Positions 6,839 through 13,340 of a stretch of DNA of 13,340 nt are shown here, one piece after another. The stretch's first letter is position 1. The number at the start of each line of letters is the position of its first letter. Location: the NCBI GenBank assembly GCA_026400425.1, contig JAPLPC010000246.1, positions 1 through 13,340 on the forward strand, written 5' to 3'. Source of the stretch: Hyphomicrobiales bacterium (GTDB lineage Bacteria > Pseudomonadota > Alphaproteobacteria > Rhizobiales > Xanthobacteraceae). The position numbers were made by a program, and so were the translations under genes. The notes under the pieces are model-generated. The model made no database searches. It was given only the letters and a program-made list of their open reading frames with translations, and was not told where the DNA came from.

Positions 6839-7741
6839 GTGATTCCGCCGCTCAATCCGCTGCATGTGTTCGATGTCGCCGCGCGCCATCTGTCGTTCAC
6901 GCGCGCCGCGGCGGAGCTGCGCGTCACCCAACCGGCGATCAGCCGGCAGATCACGACGCTGGAAGGTTTTCTCGGCATCCGCTTGTTTGAGCGCGACAAG
7001 CACGGATTGCGGCTGACATCCGAGGGCGAGGAATTCCAGCGCCAGATCGCACCGGCCTTCCGCATAATCGCCAATGCCACCGCAGGTGTCATGGCGACCG
7101 GCAAGGCCGAACCGCTCAAGATCCGCGTCTACACGACCTTCGCGGCGAAATGGTTGATTACCCGCTTGCCGTCATTTTACGTGGCCTATCCCAATATCCG
7201 GCTGAACATCAGCAACACGGTGGCGCCGATCGATTTCGAGAAGGACAAGGTGGATCTCGCCGTTCAGTTCGGCGCCGGCAAATGGCCGGGCGTCGAAGCG
7301 GAGCTGCTGTTCAAGGACGTCATTCAACCCATCTGCAGTCCAGCACTACTGAAGCGCGCGCGCCTCGCCGAGCTCGATGATCTCCGCAAGGTACAGCTCC
7401 TGCACTCGCATTATCGCCGCGCCGACTGGCCTGATTGGCTGATGGCCGTGAAGCGGCCTGATCTGCTCACCGATGCCGGCGTCAGTTTCCCAAGCTCGGT
7501 GCTGACCTATCAGGCCGCCGTCGAGGGCGTCGGCGTGGCCGTCGGCCAGCTTTTCCTGCTGCGCAAGGAGATCGCGGATGGCACGCTCGTGCCACTATTC
7601 AACGCGCCGTTCGAGCGCCCGCTGGCGCACTATGTGGCGTGGCCCAGGAACCGTCCGCTCGGCCGCAAAGCACGCAGTTTCGTCCACTGGCTGCAGGCGA
7701 AGATCGAGGACTCTGCCGCCTCACCCGATCGCGCTTATTGA
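6839..7741 (+). CDS. LysR-family transcriptional regulator (GcvA-like)
   Basis: This 300-residue protein has the standard LysR layout. A winged helix-turn-helix lies at residues 4-62 (LNPLHVFDVAARHLSFTRAA then VTQPAISRQI and LFERDKHGLRLT). It is followed by a linker helix and a periplasmic-binding-like effector domain (about 92-290). The N-terminus resembles GcvA and related regulators. It is transcribed divergently from the acyl-CoA dehydrogenase operon with a T-N11-A repeat between them, the usual arrangement for a local regulator that senses a pathway intermediate. The effector is unknown. The start is a GTG at 6839-6841, chosen because the DNA-binding domain begins three residues later. 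No strong ribosome-binding site precedes it, and the short gap from the operator suggests a very short leader. Confidence 0.93.
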   Translation: MIPPLNPLHVFDVAARHLSFTRAAAELRVTQPAISRQITTLEGFLGIRLFERDKHGLRLTSEGEEFQRQIAPAFRIIANATAGVMATGKAEPLKIRVYTTFAAKWLITRLPSFYVAYPNIRLNISNTVAPIDFEKDKVDLAVQFGAGKWPGVEAELLFKDVIQPICSPALLKRARLAELDDLRKVQLLHSHYRRADWPDWLMAVKRPDLLTDAGVSFPSSVLTYQAAVEGVGVAVGQLFLLRKEIADGTLVPLFNAPFERPLAHYVAWPRNRPLGRKARSFVHWLQAKIEDSAASPDRAY

Positions 7742-7862
7742 GCTGCCGCCGGTTTGATCAATCGGCTTCGGGTGTTTCACAACGCAACTGGGATCGGCCC
7801 GGCCTCGATAACTGCACACTGGTTTTCGCGCGGACGCACCGTTCCGCCATCGTCGGACCTCC

Positions 7863-7924
7863 GGCCATCACGCGAGCCGACAAGGTTTACGGGCTTCACA
7901 CGTCGGAGCGTCCTCATGATGGCC
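7863..7924. repeat. Nested inverted repeats in the convergent gap
   Basis: The 188 bp between the LysR stop and the end of the MCE gene (7742-7929) hold no gene. GGCCATCA (7863-7870) pairs perfectly with TGATGGCC (7917-7924). Inside it, CCGAC (7877-7881) pairs with GTCGG (7902-7906). The outer arm ends 5 bp from the MCE stop codon. Neither strand has a T-run after the hairpin, so it is not a clear intrinsic terminator. It could be a weak transcript-end structure. Confidence 0.4.
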
Positions 7925-7929
7925 AAAGG

Positions 7930-9036
7930 TTAGAAACTCTGGATCGTCCAGGCCACGACGTCTTTGGCAAGGTTGGCGAAAGCGACGTCGAACGCGCCAA
8001 CGGTTGCTGGTGCATCAAGCGTTTCGATCCGCTGACTGTTGCGAAACAAGCGGGACGCAGTGATCTTTCCATCCTTATCCAGGATCCTGATCGACAACGC
8101 GATCTCAGCGACAGGCGCCGTGTCGGAAACGATGTTGAATTGCCTGACGTCGATCAGAAGCTGGTAATCCGGCTGAACGCCATCGAGCGGGCGCGTGGGT
8201 GCGTGGGCCACGTCGTAATTTTCGAAACTCTCGATCAGTTTCGTCTGAATCAGCTTGGGGATGCTGTCGGCCCACTGCGCCTCGGGAAATCTTGTGCTGT
8301 CCGCGGCTTGAGAAATCACAAATCTTTGCGTCTGAAGCTGGACGAGCGATGTGGGTTCCGGAATCGTGATTAGTCCTATCAGCGTCTTGGTCGGCGCTGA
8401 AAAATCGTCGGCTGCCTGGAGATTGTAGGTCACCTTGGCGACCGGAGCTGCACCGCCGCCCGTCATGCGCTCCAGACCACTGACAATTCCGTCCAGCTTT
8501 CCAGTGTTGCGCGCGAGACCTTCCGAGAACACCTGAAGATTGGAGATGGTGCTTTTGAGCGGCGCGGCGTTATCAGCCAGAACGCCATCGACCCGCCCAA
8601 GCGCATCGCGTGCGGCCTGTGTCATGCTGCGGCCGGCGCCGGGCTCGGCGACCAGCACGGTCACCGGCGCGGCATCAGCCAGCAGCTTGCCTCCTTCCAG
8701 CGCGATCACCGGCACGCCCGTCAGTCCCTGGAAGTCCAACCCGACCTTGGTGTCACCGCGCACCGGCGTACCGCTCACGACCGAGATGCTTGCATTGACC
8801 CGGCGAGGACTGTCCGGCGCCAGATCGAGACGCATCACTTCACCGACGCGAATGCCGTTGAAGAGCACGGCGGCGCCGACTGACAAGCCCGGCACCGATC
8901 CGTCGAACTGGATCTGATACGCCGTGCGCGGACCGGTATTTCCGGTGCTGTGTAGCCAGAAGACAAAGCCGAATACGGCAGTGATCGCAGCGATCACGAA
9001 TGCGCCGACGACGACGAAAGGAGCGCGCGTTTCCAT
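7930..9036 (-). CDS. mlaD: MlaD-type MCE protein fused to an ABC_trans_aux (PqiC-like) domain
   Basis: The product has 368 residues. An N-terminal membrane anchor (about 7-28, VVVGAFVIAAITAVFGFVFW) precedes an MCE domain (about 39-116, with FDGSVPGLSVGAAVLFNGIRVG). MCE proteins form hexameric rings that carry lipids across the periplasm. A helical stretch (about 135-192) follows. A C-terminal domain (about 203-365, with IPEPTSLVQLQTQRFV, WADSIPKLIQTKLIESFEN and DYQLLIDVRQF) resembles the ABC-type transport auxiliary lipoprotein family of PqiC/YmbA. That family is normally a separate outer-membrane lipoprotein. Here it has no signal peptide or lipobox Cys, so it would be tethered to the inner-membrane MCE ring. 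It is the last gene of the permease-ATPase-MCE operon, one base after the ATPase stop, with AAGGTG as ribosome-binding site. The family call is firm for MCE and good for the C-terminal domain. Confidence 0.9.
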   Translation of the reverse strand: METRAPFVVVGAFVIAAITAVFGFVFWLHSTGNTGPRTAYQIQFDGSVPGLSVGAAVLFNGIRVGEVMRLDLAPDSPRRVNASISVVSGTPVRGDTKVGLDFQGLTGVPVIALEGGKLLADAAPVTVLVAEPGAGRSMTQAARDALGRVDGVLADNAAPLKSTISNLQVFSEGLARNTGKLDGIVSGLERMTGGGAAPVAKVTYNLQAADDFSAPTKTLIGLITIPEPTSLVQLQTQRFVISQAADSTRFPEAQWADSIPKLIQTKLIESFENYDVAHAPTRPLDGVQPDYQLLIDVRQFNIVSDTAPVAEIALSIRILDKDGKITASRLFRNSQRIETLDAPATVGAFDVAFANLAKDVVAWTIQSF

Positions 9037-9037
9037 A

Positions 9038-9817
9038 TCACATCACCTTGGGCTGGAGCATCATGGAGCGCTTGCCGTGGAAGTAAGCTTTCACCCATGG
9101 ATGTTCGGATCGAAGCAGTTCGCTCATCGGTCCGATCGCAACGATCTTTCCATCGGCCAAGGCAGCAACCCGATCACAAACCGTATTCAGACTGGCGAGA
9201 TCATGCGTCACCATGAATACGGTGAGTCCGAGCGTCTTTTGCAGCGTCTTGATCAGCGTATCGAAATCACCGGCGGCGATAGGGTCGAGCCCGGATGTCG
9301 GCTCATCTAGAAAAACAATGGCTGGGTCCAATGCCAATGCGCGCGCAAGCGCCACCCGCTTCGTCATGCCACCGGAGAGTTCGGACGGAAACTTGGCGCC
9401 GTCTTCCGACGTGAGCCCCACCATTTCCAGCTTGGCATTTGCTATTTCGGTCATCAGTTCGTCCGACATCGTTGCATTCTCCCGCAGCGGAAACGCGACG
9501 TTCTGCAGGGCAGTCAACGACGAGAACAGCGCGCCCTGTTGAAACAACACACCCCATTTCTGCGCGGCTTGATTCGTGCGGCACCCAGGGGTGGCACCGA
9601 TGTCACTTCCCATCACGTCGATCTTGCCGCTTCGCCGCGCGATCAAACCGATCACGGTGCGCATCAGGACCGACTTCCCGCCGCCGGAGGCGCCGACCAG
9701 CCCCAGAATTTCGCCACGCCGGACATCGAGCGACAGATGGTCGATGACGATACGGCGACCGAAGCCAACGACCAGATCCTCGACGTGAATGGCAACAGGC
9801 AATTCCTGCTCCTGCAT
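9038..9817 (-). CDS. mlaF: MlaF-type ABC transporter ATP-binding protein
   Basis: This 259-residue cytoplasmic ATPase powers the MlaE-type lipid transporter. All nucleotide-binding motifs are intact: Walker A GASGGGKS (42-49), Q-loop in VLFQQGALFSSLT (90-102), signature LSGGM (147-151), Walker B IVFLDE (167-172), D-loop SGLD, and switch H205 in VTHD. The LFQQGALFSSLT segment and the LSGGMTKRVALARA form are characteristic of MlaF. It starts at an ATG 2 bp after the permease stop and ends 1 bp before the MCE gene, so the three genes should be translated together. The target lipid and direction of transport are not determined by sequence. Confidence 0.95.
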   Translation of the reverse strand: MQEQELPVAIHVEDLVVGFGRRIVIDHLSLDVRRGEILGLVGASGGGKSVLMRTVIGLIARRSGKIDVMGSDIGATPGCRTNQAAQKWGVLFQQGALFSSLTALQNVAFPLRENATMSDELMTEIANAKLEMVGLTSEDGAKFPSELSGGMTKRVALARALALDPAIVFLDEPTSGLDPIAAGDFDTLIKTLQKTLGLTVFMVTHDLASLNTVCDRVAALADGKIVAIGPMSELLRSEHPWVKAYFHGKRSMMLQPKVM

Positions 9818-9819
9818 CG

Positions 9820-10956
9820 CTACATTCCAATCGATGCGAAGAACACGGCGAACAATCCGTCGAGAACGATGACGAGAAAGATCGACTTGACGACGGAGGT
9901 CGTTGTTTGTTTGCCGAGAGATTCGGCACTCCCTTTGACCCGAAGCCCCTCGCTGCAGGCGACGATCCCGATCACCAGTGCCATGAACGGCGCCTTGATC
10001 ATTCCCACTTCGAAATGCGTGACCGAAATCGCCTCATGGAGGCGCGCGATGAACGTCACCGGCGACATGCCGCCATAGAACCAGGCGACGAAGCCTCCCC
10101 CGTAGAGCGCCGCCACTGCGCCGATGAAGGCCAGGATCGGCAACGCGACGATCAACGCCACGACGCGTGGCAAGATCAGGATATCGACGGGATCAAGGCC
10201 CATCGTCGAGAGCGCGTCGATCTCCTCGCGCATCTTCATCGAGCCGAGTTCTGCGGTGTAGGCGCTGCCGGATCTGCCCGCGACCATGATGGCGACGATC
10301 AGGACGCCCAGCTCGCGCAGCACCAGGATTCCGACCATATCCACCACATAGGCCTCCGCGCCGAACTTGCGGAAGTGGAAGAAACCCTGCTGCGCGATGA
10401 TGGCGCCGATCAGAAAGGTAATCAGGATCACGATCGGCAGCGCCTGCCAGCCTACCCGATAGATCTGGTACACCAGCGATGTCAGCCGAAACGACCGCGG
10501 ATGACGGAGTACACCAAATGTGGCGAGACATACCGCACCGAGCATTTGCAGGAATGCCGACAGATCCAGAACGGCCGCCAGCGCTGCCCGGCCCAGCCTC
10601 TCCAACCGATCGGCAATCGACATCCGCTTTGTCGCTGCCGGATCATGTCGTCGATTGACCTGTCTCAGCTCCTCGATCAAATCGATATAGTCATCCGCAG
10701 CGCCCACAAGACGCGCATGTTGACCTCCATCGGCGAAGTGTCGCGATATGCGCTCGATCAGCCAGGCACCCAGCGTGTCCAGTTCGCGGACGCCGGACAT
10801 GTTTACGGTGATCGACTGGGCCCGCGCCAGCTGAGGCGCAATACTGGCGGATAGTTGTTCGAGAACGGCCGCATTGCCGACCGTCCAGCTTCCGGTCGGG
10901 CGCAATTCCAGCGCGCTGCCGTTGGCGCTGGTTAACAGCAGAGGTTCATTTGTCAC
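9820..10956 (-). CDS. mlaE: MlaE-type lipid ABC permease with N-terminal STAS domain
   Basis: This 378-residue inner-membrane permease has residues about 12-100 forming a STAS/MlaB-like domain (VNMSGVRELDTLGAWLIERI). The remainder is MlaE/YrbE, with several hydrophobic segments from about 170 to 376 and the family motif MREEIDALSTMGLDPVDIL (242-260). In E. coli MlaB is a separate subunit; fusion to MlaE is a known arrangement in many proteobacteria. It heads an operon with the ATPase and MCE protein that maintains outer-membrane lipid asymmetry or moves lipids between membranes. The start is a GTG at 10954-10956 with AGGAG 6 nt upstream. The gene faces the eRF1-like/phosphoketolase unit divergently across 464 bp, and no obvious promoter of its own is recognisable there. 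Confidence 0.94.
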   Translation of the reverse strand: MTNEPLLLTSANGSALELRPTGSWTVGNAAVLEQLSASIAPQLARAQSITVNMSGVRELDTLGAWLIERISRHFADGGQHARLVGAADDYIDLIEELRQVNRRHDPAATKRMSIADRLERLGRAALAAVLDLSAFLQMLGAVCLATFGVLRHPRSFRLTSLVYQIYRVGWQALPIVILITFLIGAIIAQQGFFHFRKFGAEAYVVDMVGILVLRELGVLIVAIMVAGRSGSAYTAELGSMKMREEIDALSTMGLDPVDILILPRVVALIVALPILAFIGAVAALYGGGFVAWFYGGMSPVTFIARLHEAISVTHFEVGMIKAPFMALVIGIVACSEGLRVKGSAESLGKQTTTSVVKSIFLVIVLDGLFAVFFASIGM

Positions 10957-11103
10957 GACGATCTCCTGCAGGCGCGCCAGATAGGCCGCGAAGGCGACAT
11001 TGCGCGTCGTGAGCGGGACGCGCTACGGTCAAGCGAAGGCCACACGCTTGGGGTTACACGGATCGCCCTGATCTGCTATCACTAAATCAGCGACCGGATC
11101 ATC

Positions 11104-11128
11104 GGAGCGAAGCTGCGATCATCGCTCC
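11104..11128. repeat. Hairpin of unknown role
   Basis: GGAGCGA (11104-11110) pairs perfectly with TCGCTCC (11122-11128) around an 11-nt loop. The octamer GATCATCG occurs at 11097-11104 and again at 11117-11124. No T-run follows on either strand, so it is not a clear terminator. It might be an operator or a structured leader for mlaE. Confidence 0.4.
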
Positions 11129-11243
11129 CTGCCGATTATGTTCGGAACTTCCCTCGCTCCGGTCGCTTGGATCAAGTGGACGCCCGCATCTGCACAGGCG
11201 CGTTGCCTTCTTGTTCAACTTAATCGTAGCTGACCGCATAGCT

Positions 11244-11261
11244 GTTTGACGCATGTCAAAC
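11244..11261 (+). promoter_or_regulatory. FNR/FixK-type binding site upstream of the phosphoketolase unit
   Basis: GTTTGAC-GCAT-GTCAAAC is a perfect palindrome with 7-bp arms and contains TTGA-N6-TCAA exactly. That is the consensus for Fnr, FnrN and FixK regulators, which activate genes under low oxygen. Its centre is 11252.5. A class II promoter would start near 11293, and TACTGC at 11281-11286 sits where the -10 should be, though it matches TATAAT only at the first two bases. The predicted transcript would include the eRF1-like gene and phosphoketolase. Confidence 0.85.
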
Positions 11262-11360
11262 GGAACGCTGCCGTTTGCCGTACTGCTTTGCCACGCTATT
11301 CCGCAAAGACTGGCTGGAGCCGTCATCCACGTGCACCGGACAGATATCCGAGAGATCAGC

Positions 11361-11399
11361 AGCGGTGATGAGGCTGCAATCGAAACTGCGATCACCGCT
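11361..11399 (+). promoter_or_regulatory. Leader hairpin ahead of the eRF1-like gene
   Basis: AGCGGTGAT (11361-11369) and ATCACCGCT (11391-11399) are perfect 9-bp inverted arms around a 21-nt loop. The stem ends 11 nt before the AGGA ribosome-binding site (11411-11414). A second TCACC at 11399-11403 could compete for the left arm. It lies within the leader predicted from the FixK-type promoter. A role in translation or mRNA stability is inference. Confidence 0.5.
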
Positions 11400-11420
11400 C
11401 ACCGGCAACAAGGACACGAG

Positions 11421-11819
11421 ATGCATCATTATCATGCCGTTGTTTGGATCGACCACCGCGAAGCGAAGATATTCCATGTCGGCCTCACGGGAACTAACCA
11501 GCTCGATCTTCATCCGAAGTTCGAGACCCGTCACATTCATCACAAGGCCAACGAGGTCGGAAGCGGTCATGTGCATGAAGACAAGGGCTTGATGAAAGCC
11601 GTGGCTGACGCCGTGAGCGATGCCGGCGAGATTCTGATCATCGGGCCTGCGCAGGCGAAGACCGAACTGGCGACTTATCTGCGCGCGAAGACACAGCTGG
11701 GCAGCCGCATTGTCGGCGTCGAGGCCGCCGATCATCCGACCGATGGCCAGATCATTGCTTACGCCAGACACCACTTCAGAATCGGTGCTTTGCGTCGCAA
11801 CGCAAGCCCGGGCAGCTGA
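11421..11819 (+). CDS. eRF1-domain-like 'translational machinery' family protein, His-rich
   Basis: The 132-residue product begins MHHYHAVVWIDHREAKIFHV. It contains RHIHHKANEVGSGH (37-50) and ends its core with IIGPAQAKTEL (73-83) and VEAADHPTDGQIIAYARHHF. This matches a small alphaproteobacterial family that public annotation calls 'translational machinery protein'. Its fold is considered related to domain 3 of eRF1/Pelota (compare the GPxxAKxEL turn). Its biochemical function is unknown. Fourteen of 132 residues are histidine, eleven of them in the first 52. The ATG at 11421 has AGGA 6 nt upstream. An in-frame ATG at 11253 lies inside the FixK-type site and would add 56 unrelated residues, so I reject it. 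It precedes phosphoketolase by 58 bp on the same strand, probably as one transcript. Confidence 0.82.
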   Translation: MHHYHAVVWIDHREAKIFHVGLTGTNQLDLHPKFETRHIHHKANEVGSGHVHEDKGLMKAVADAVSDAGEILIIGPAQAKTELATYLRAKTQLGSRIVGVEAADHPTDGQIIAYARHHFRIGALRRNASPGS

Positions 11820-11877
11820 TCTCGACCCAATACGATCGCGACTGTTCGCGGCAGCTCTTTGCCCGGCAGGACGACTG

Positions 11878-13340
11878 ATGAAAGTGCCGCATATGCCACG
11901 CTATGGAGAAGGTTTTCTCGGCACGGACGAGGTGCAACTGATCGACCGCTACTGGCGTGCCGCCAACTACCTGTCGGTGGGGCAGATCTATCTCCTCGAC
12001 AACGCCTTGCTGCGCGAGCCCTTGCGCAGGGATCACGTCAAGCCGCGCCTGCTTGGCCATTGGGGAACCACGCCCGGTCTCAACTTCATCTACGCGCATC
12101 TGAACCGCGTCATCAAAGCCCACGACCTCGATATGATCTATGTCTGCGGCCCCGGTCATGGTGGCCCGGGCATGGTCGCCAACACATATCTGGAAGGCAC
12201 CTATAGCGAGGTTTATCCCGAAATCACGCGGGATGGGGCCGGATTGCAGAAGCTGTTTCGACAGTTCTCATTCCCCGGCGGCATTCCCAGCCATGCGGCG
12301 CCGGAGACGCCTGGCTCCATCCATGAAGGTGGCGAACTCGGCTATGCGCTGGTGCACGCCTATGGCGCAGCCTTCGATAATCCCGAGCTGATCGTCGCCT
12401 GTGTCGTCGGCGATGGGGAGGCGGAGACGGGGCCACTCGCCGCGTCATGGCACTCCAACAAATTCCTGAGCCCGAAGCATGACGGCGCAGTGCTGCCCAT
12501 TCTTCATCTCAACGGCTACAAGATCGCCAATCCCACGATACTGGGGCGGATGAGTGACGATGACATCCGCCATCTCTTTCATGGTTACGGTCACGAGCCA
12601 CTGTTCGTCGAGGGCAACGATCCGTCCCTGATGCACCCGCTGATGGCACACACGCTTGAGCGTTCGGTTCGTATCATCCGCGAAATTCAGGCCTCTGCCC
12701 GCGATGGTCGCGCCACAGTGGAGCAACCGAGATGGCCCGTCATCATTATGCGCAGCCCCAAAGGCTGGACCGGCCCCAAACAGGTCGACGGCTTGAAGGT
12801 GGAAGGGTTCTGGCGTTCGCACCAGGTCCCGATAGCCAATCCGCGCGGCAACCCCGAGCATCTCAGGCTGCTTGAGGAATGGATGCGCAGCTACCGGATC
12901 GATGATCTGTTCGACGAAGCCGGACGGCTGCTGCCTGAGTTGCAGGCGTTGTCGCCGCAAGGCCATCGACGCATGGGAGCGAACCCGCACGCCAATGGAG
13001 GCTTGCTGAAACGCGAGCTCAAGCTTCCGGACTTCCGCGACTATGCCATCGATGTCGCCCAGCCCGGCGGCATCGAAGGAGAAGCCACCCGCGTAATGGG
13101 GCAGTTCCTGCGCGACGTCATCACGTTGAACGCCGGTGCGCGCAATTTTCGCATCATGGGACCGGACGAAACGGCATCGAACCGCCTCGACGCGGTGTTT
13201 GAGGTGACCGAACGCGTCTGGATGGAGGGCATCGAGCCTTATGATGTCCACCTCGCCCAGGACGGCCGGGTGATGGAAGTGCTCAGCGAGCATCTCTGCC
13301 AGGGCTGGCTGGAGGGTTATCTGCTGACGGGGCGTCACGG
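11878..13340 (+). CDS. xfp: Phosphoketolase (xylulose-5-P/fructose-6-P), C-terminus beyond right edge
   Basis: The first 487 residues of a roughly 790-residue thiamine-diphosphate enzyme are present. It splits xylulose 5-phosphate and/or fructose 6-phosphate with phosphate into acetyl phosphate plus a shorter sugar phosphate. Visible motifs: LLGHWGTTPG (H61), GPGHGGPGM (H94), SFPGGIPSHAAPETPG (H139), the family signature EGGELGY (150-156), the ThDP/Mg motif GDGEAETG (178-185) with its partner HLNGYKIANPT (210-220), and QGWLEGYLLTGRH at the window end. The three histidines match, by motif, catalytic residues of the Bifidobacterium enzyme. The ATG at 11878 has AGGA 6 nt upstream. The gene lies downstream of a FixK/FNR site. 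Acetyl phosphate produced here could feed acetate kinase or phosphotransacetylase, often encoded next, but nothing beyond 13340 is visible. Confidence 0.97.
   Translation, partial: MKVPHMPRYGEGFLGTDEVQLIDRYWRAANYLSVGQIYLLDNALLREPLRRDHVKPRLLGHWGTTPGLNFIYAHLNRVIKAHDLDMIYVCGPGHGGPGMVANTYLEGTYSEVYPEITRDGAGLQKLFRQFSFPGGIPSHAAPETPGSIHEGGELGYALVHAYGAAFDNPELIVACVVGDGEAETGPLAASWHSNKFLSPKHDGAVLPILHLNGYKIANPTILGRMSDDDIRHLFHGYGHEPLFVEGNDPSLMHPLMAHTLERSVRIIREIQASARDGRATVEQPRWPVIIMRSPKGWTGPKQVDGLKVEGFWRSHQVPIANPRGNPEHLRLLEEWMRSYRIDDLFDEAGRLLPELQALSPQGHRRMGANPHANGGLLKRELKLPDFRDYAIDVAQPGGIEGEATRVMGQFLRDVITLNAGARNFRIMGPDETASNRLDAVFEVTERVWMEGIEPYDVHLAQDGRVMEVLSEHLCQGWLEGYLLTGRH

Larger units (their letters stand above)
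10957..11420. other. Non-coding divergent region between mlaE and the eRF1-like gene
   Basis: No credible gene is present in these 464 bp. Overlapping open frames lack domain-like sequence and ribosome-binding sites. Contents, in order: the mlaE ribosome-binding site (10963-10967); a short CTGAT...ATCAG inverted repeat (11068-11090); a 7-bp hairpin (11104-11128); a perfect FNR/FixK-type site (11244-11261); a weak -10 candidate (11281-11286); a 9-bp leader hairpin (11361-11399); and the AGGA of the next gene (11411-11414). Confidence 0.7.

Noticed and set aside
7754..7761. TTGATCAA palindrome after the LysR gene as a FixK/FNR site
   Set aside because: The half-sites are adjacent, without the required 6-nt spacing, and no gene starts downstream on either strand.
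9907..10854. 315-residue plus-strand open frame opposite mlaE
   Set aside because: Asp/His/Arg/Gln-rich antisense translation of a membrane protein gene, no domain pattern.
11099..11395. 98-residue minus-strand open frame in the mlaE/eRF1-like gap
   Set aside because: No ribosome-binding site, no domain-like pattern, and it runs through the FixK-type promoter.
11253..11420. Longer start for the eRF1-like gene
   Set aside because: The ATG lies within the FixK/FNR palindrome and upstream of the predicted transcription start, and the added residues do not resemble the family.
12445..13338. 297-residue open frame on the minus strand opposite phosphoketolase
   Set aside because: It mirrors the codon structure of a well-supported phosphoketolase gene, has no recognisable domain, and is a typical long antisense frame in GC-rich DNA.

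Overview
The window reads as chromosomal DNA of a GC-rich alphaproteobacterium. Gene content and a FixK/FNR-type operator suggest the Bradyrhizobium/Rhodopseudomonas/Afipia group. That placement is inferred from protein style and gene neighbourhood, not from a database search. Genes are tightly packed, with frequent GTG starts and short stop/start overlaps.

Region 1 (1-6718, minus strand) is a catabolic gene cluster read right to left. It holds an acyl-CoA dehydrogenase, an ADP-forming acyl-CoA synthetase, a small SCP2-like protein, an alpha/beta hydrolase, a periplasmic branched-chain-amino-acid-type binding protein, and an aldehyde dehydrogenase that runs off the left edge. The first four overlap one another by 4-11 bp, so they form one operon. 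An intrinsic terminator sits between the binding-protein gene and the aldehyde dehydrogenase gene. The cluster looks built to capture an organic acid or aldehyde, activate it to a CoA thioester and oxidise it; the substrate cannot be read from sequence. The hydrolase gene is frameshifted by a perfect 22-bp tandem duplication, and removing one copy restores a complete 280-residue enzyme.

Region 2 (6719-7741) is the likely control unit. A LysR-family regulator is divergent from the catabolic operon, and the 120-bp gap holds a textbook T-N11-A inverted repeat.

Region 3 (7930-10956, minus strand) is a compact three-gene Mla/MCE lipid-transport operon: a STAS-MlaE permease, an MlaF ATPase, and an MlaD-type MCE protein. 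The MCE protein carries a C-terminal domain resembling the ABC_trans_aux/PqiC auxiliary lipoprotein, without a lipobox.

Region 4 (10957-13340, plus strand) begins with 464 bp of non-coding DNA containing a perfect FNR/FixK-type site and a 9-bp hairpin in the predicted leader. A histidine-rich eRF1-domain-like small protein and phosphoketolase (cut by the right edge) follow. The layout suggests oxygen-limited induction of the phosphoketolase carbon shunt.

I found no RNA genes, insertion sequences, CRISPR arrays or phage genes. No wholly new system is evident. The best leads are the 22-bp duplication, the MCE-auxiliary fusion, and the FixK-box/eRF1-like/phosphoketolase unit.
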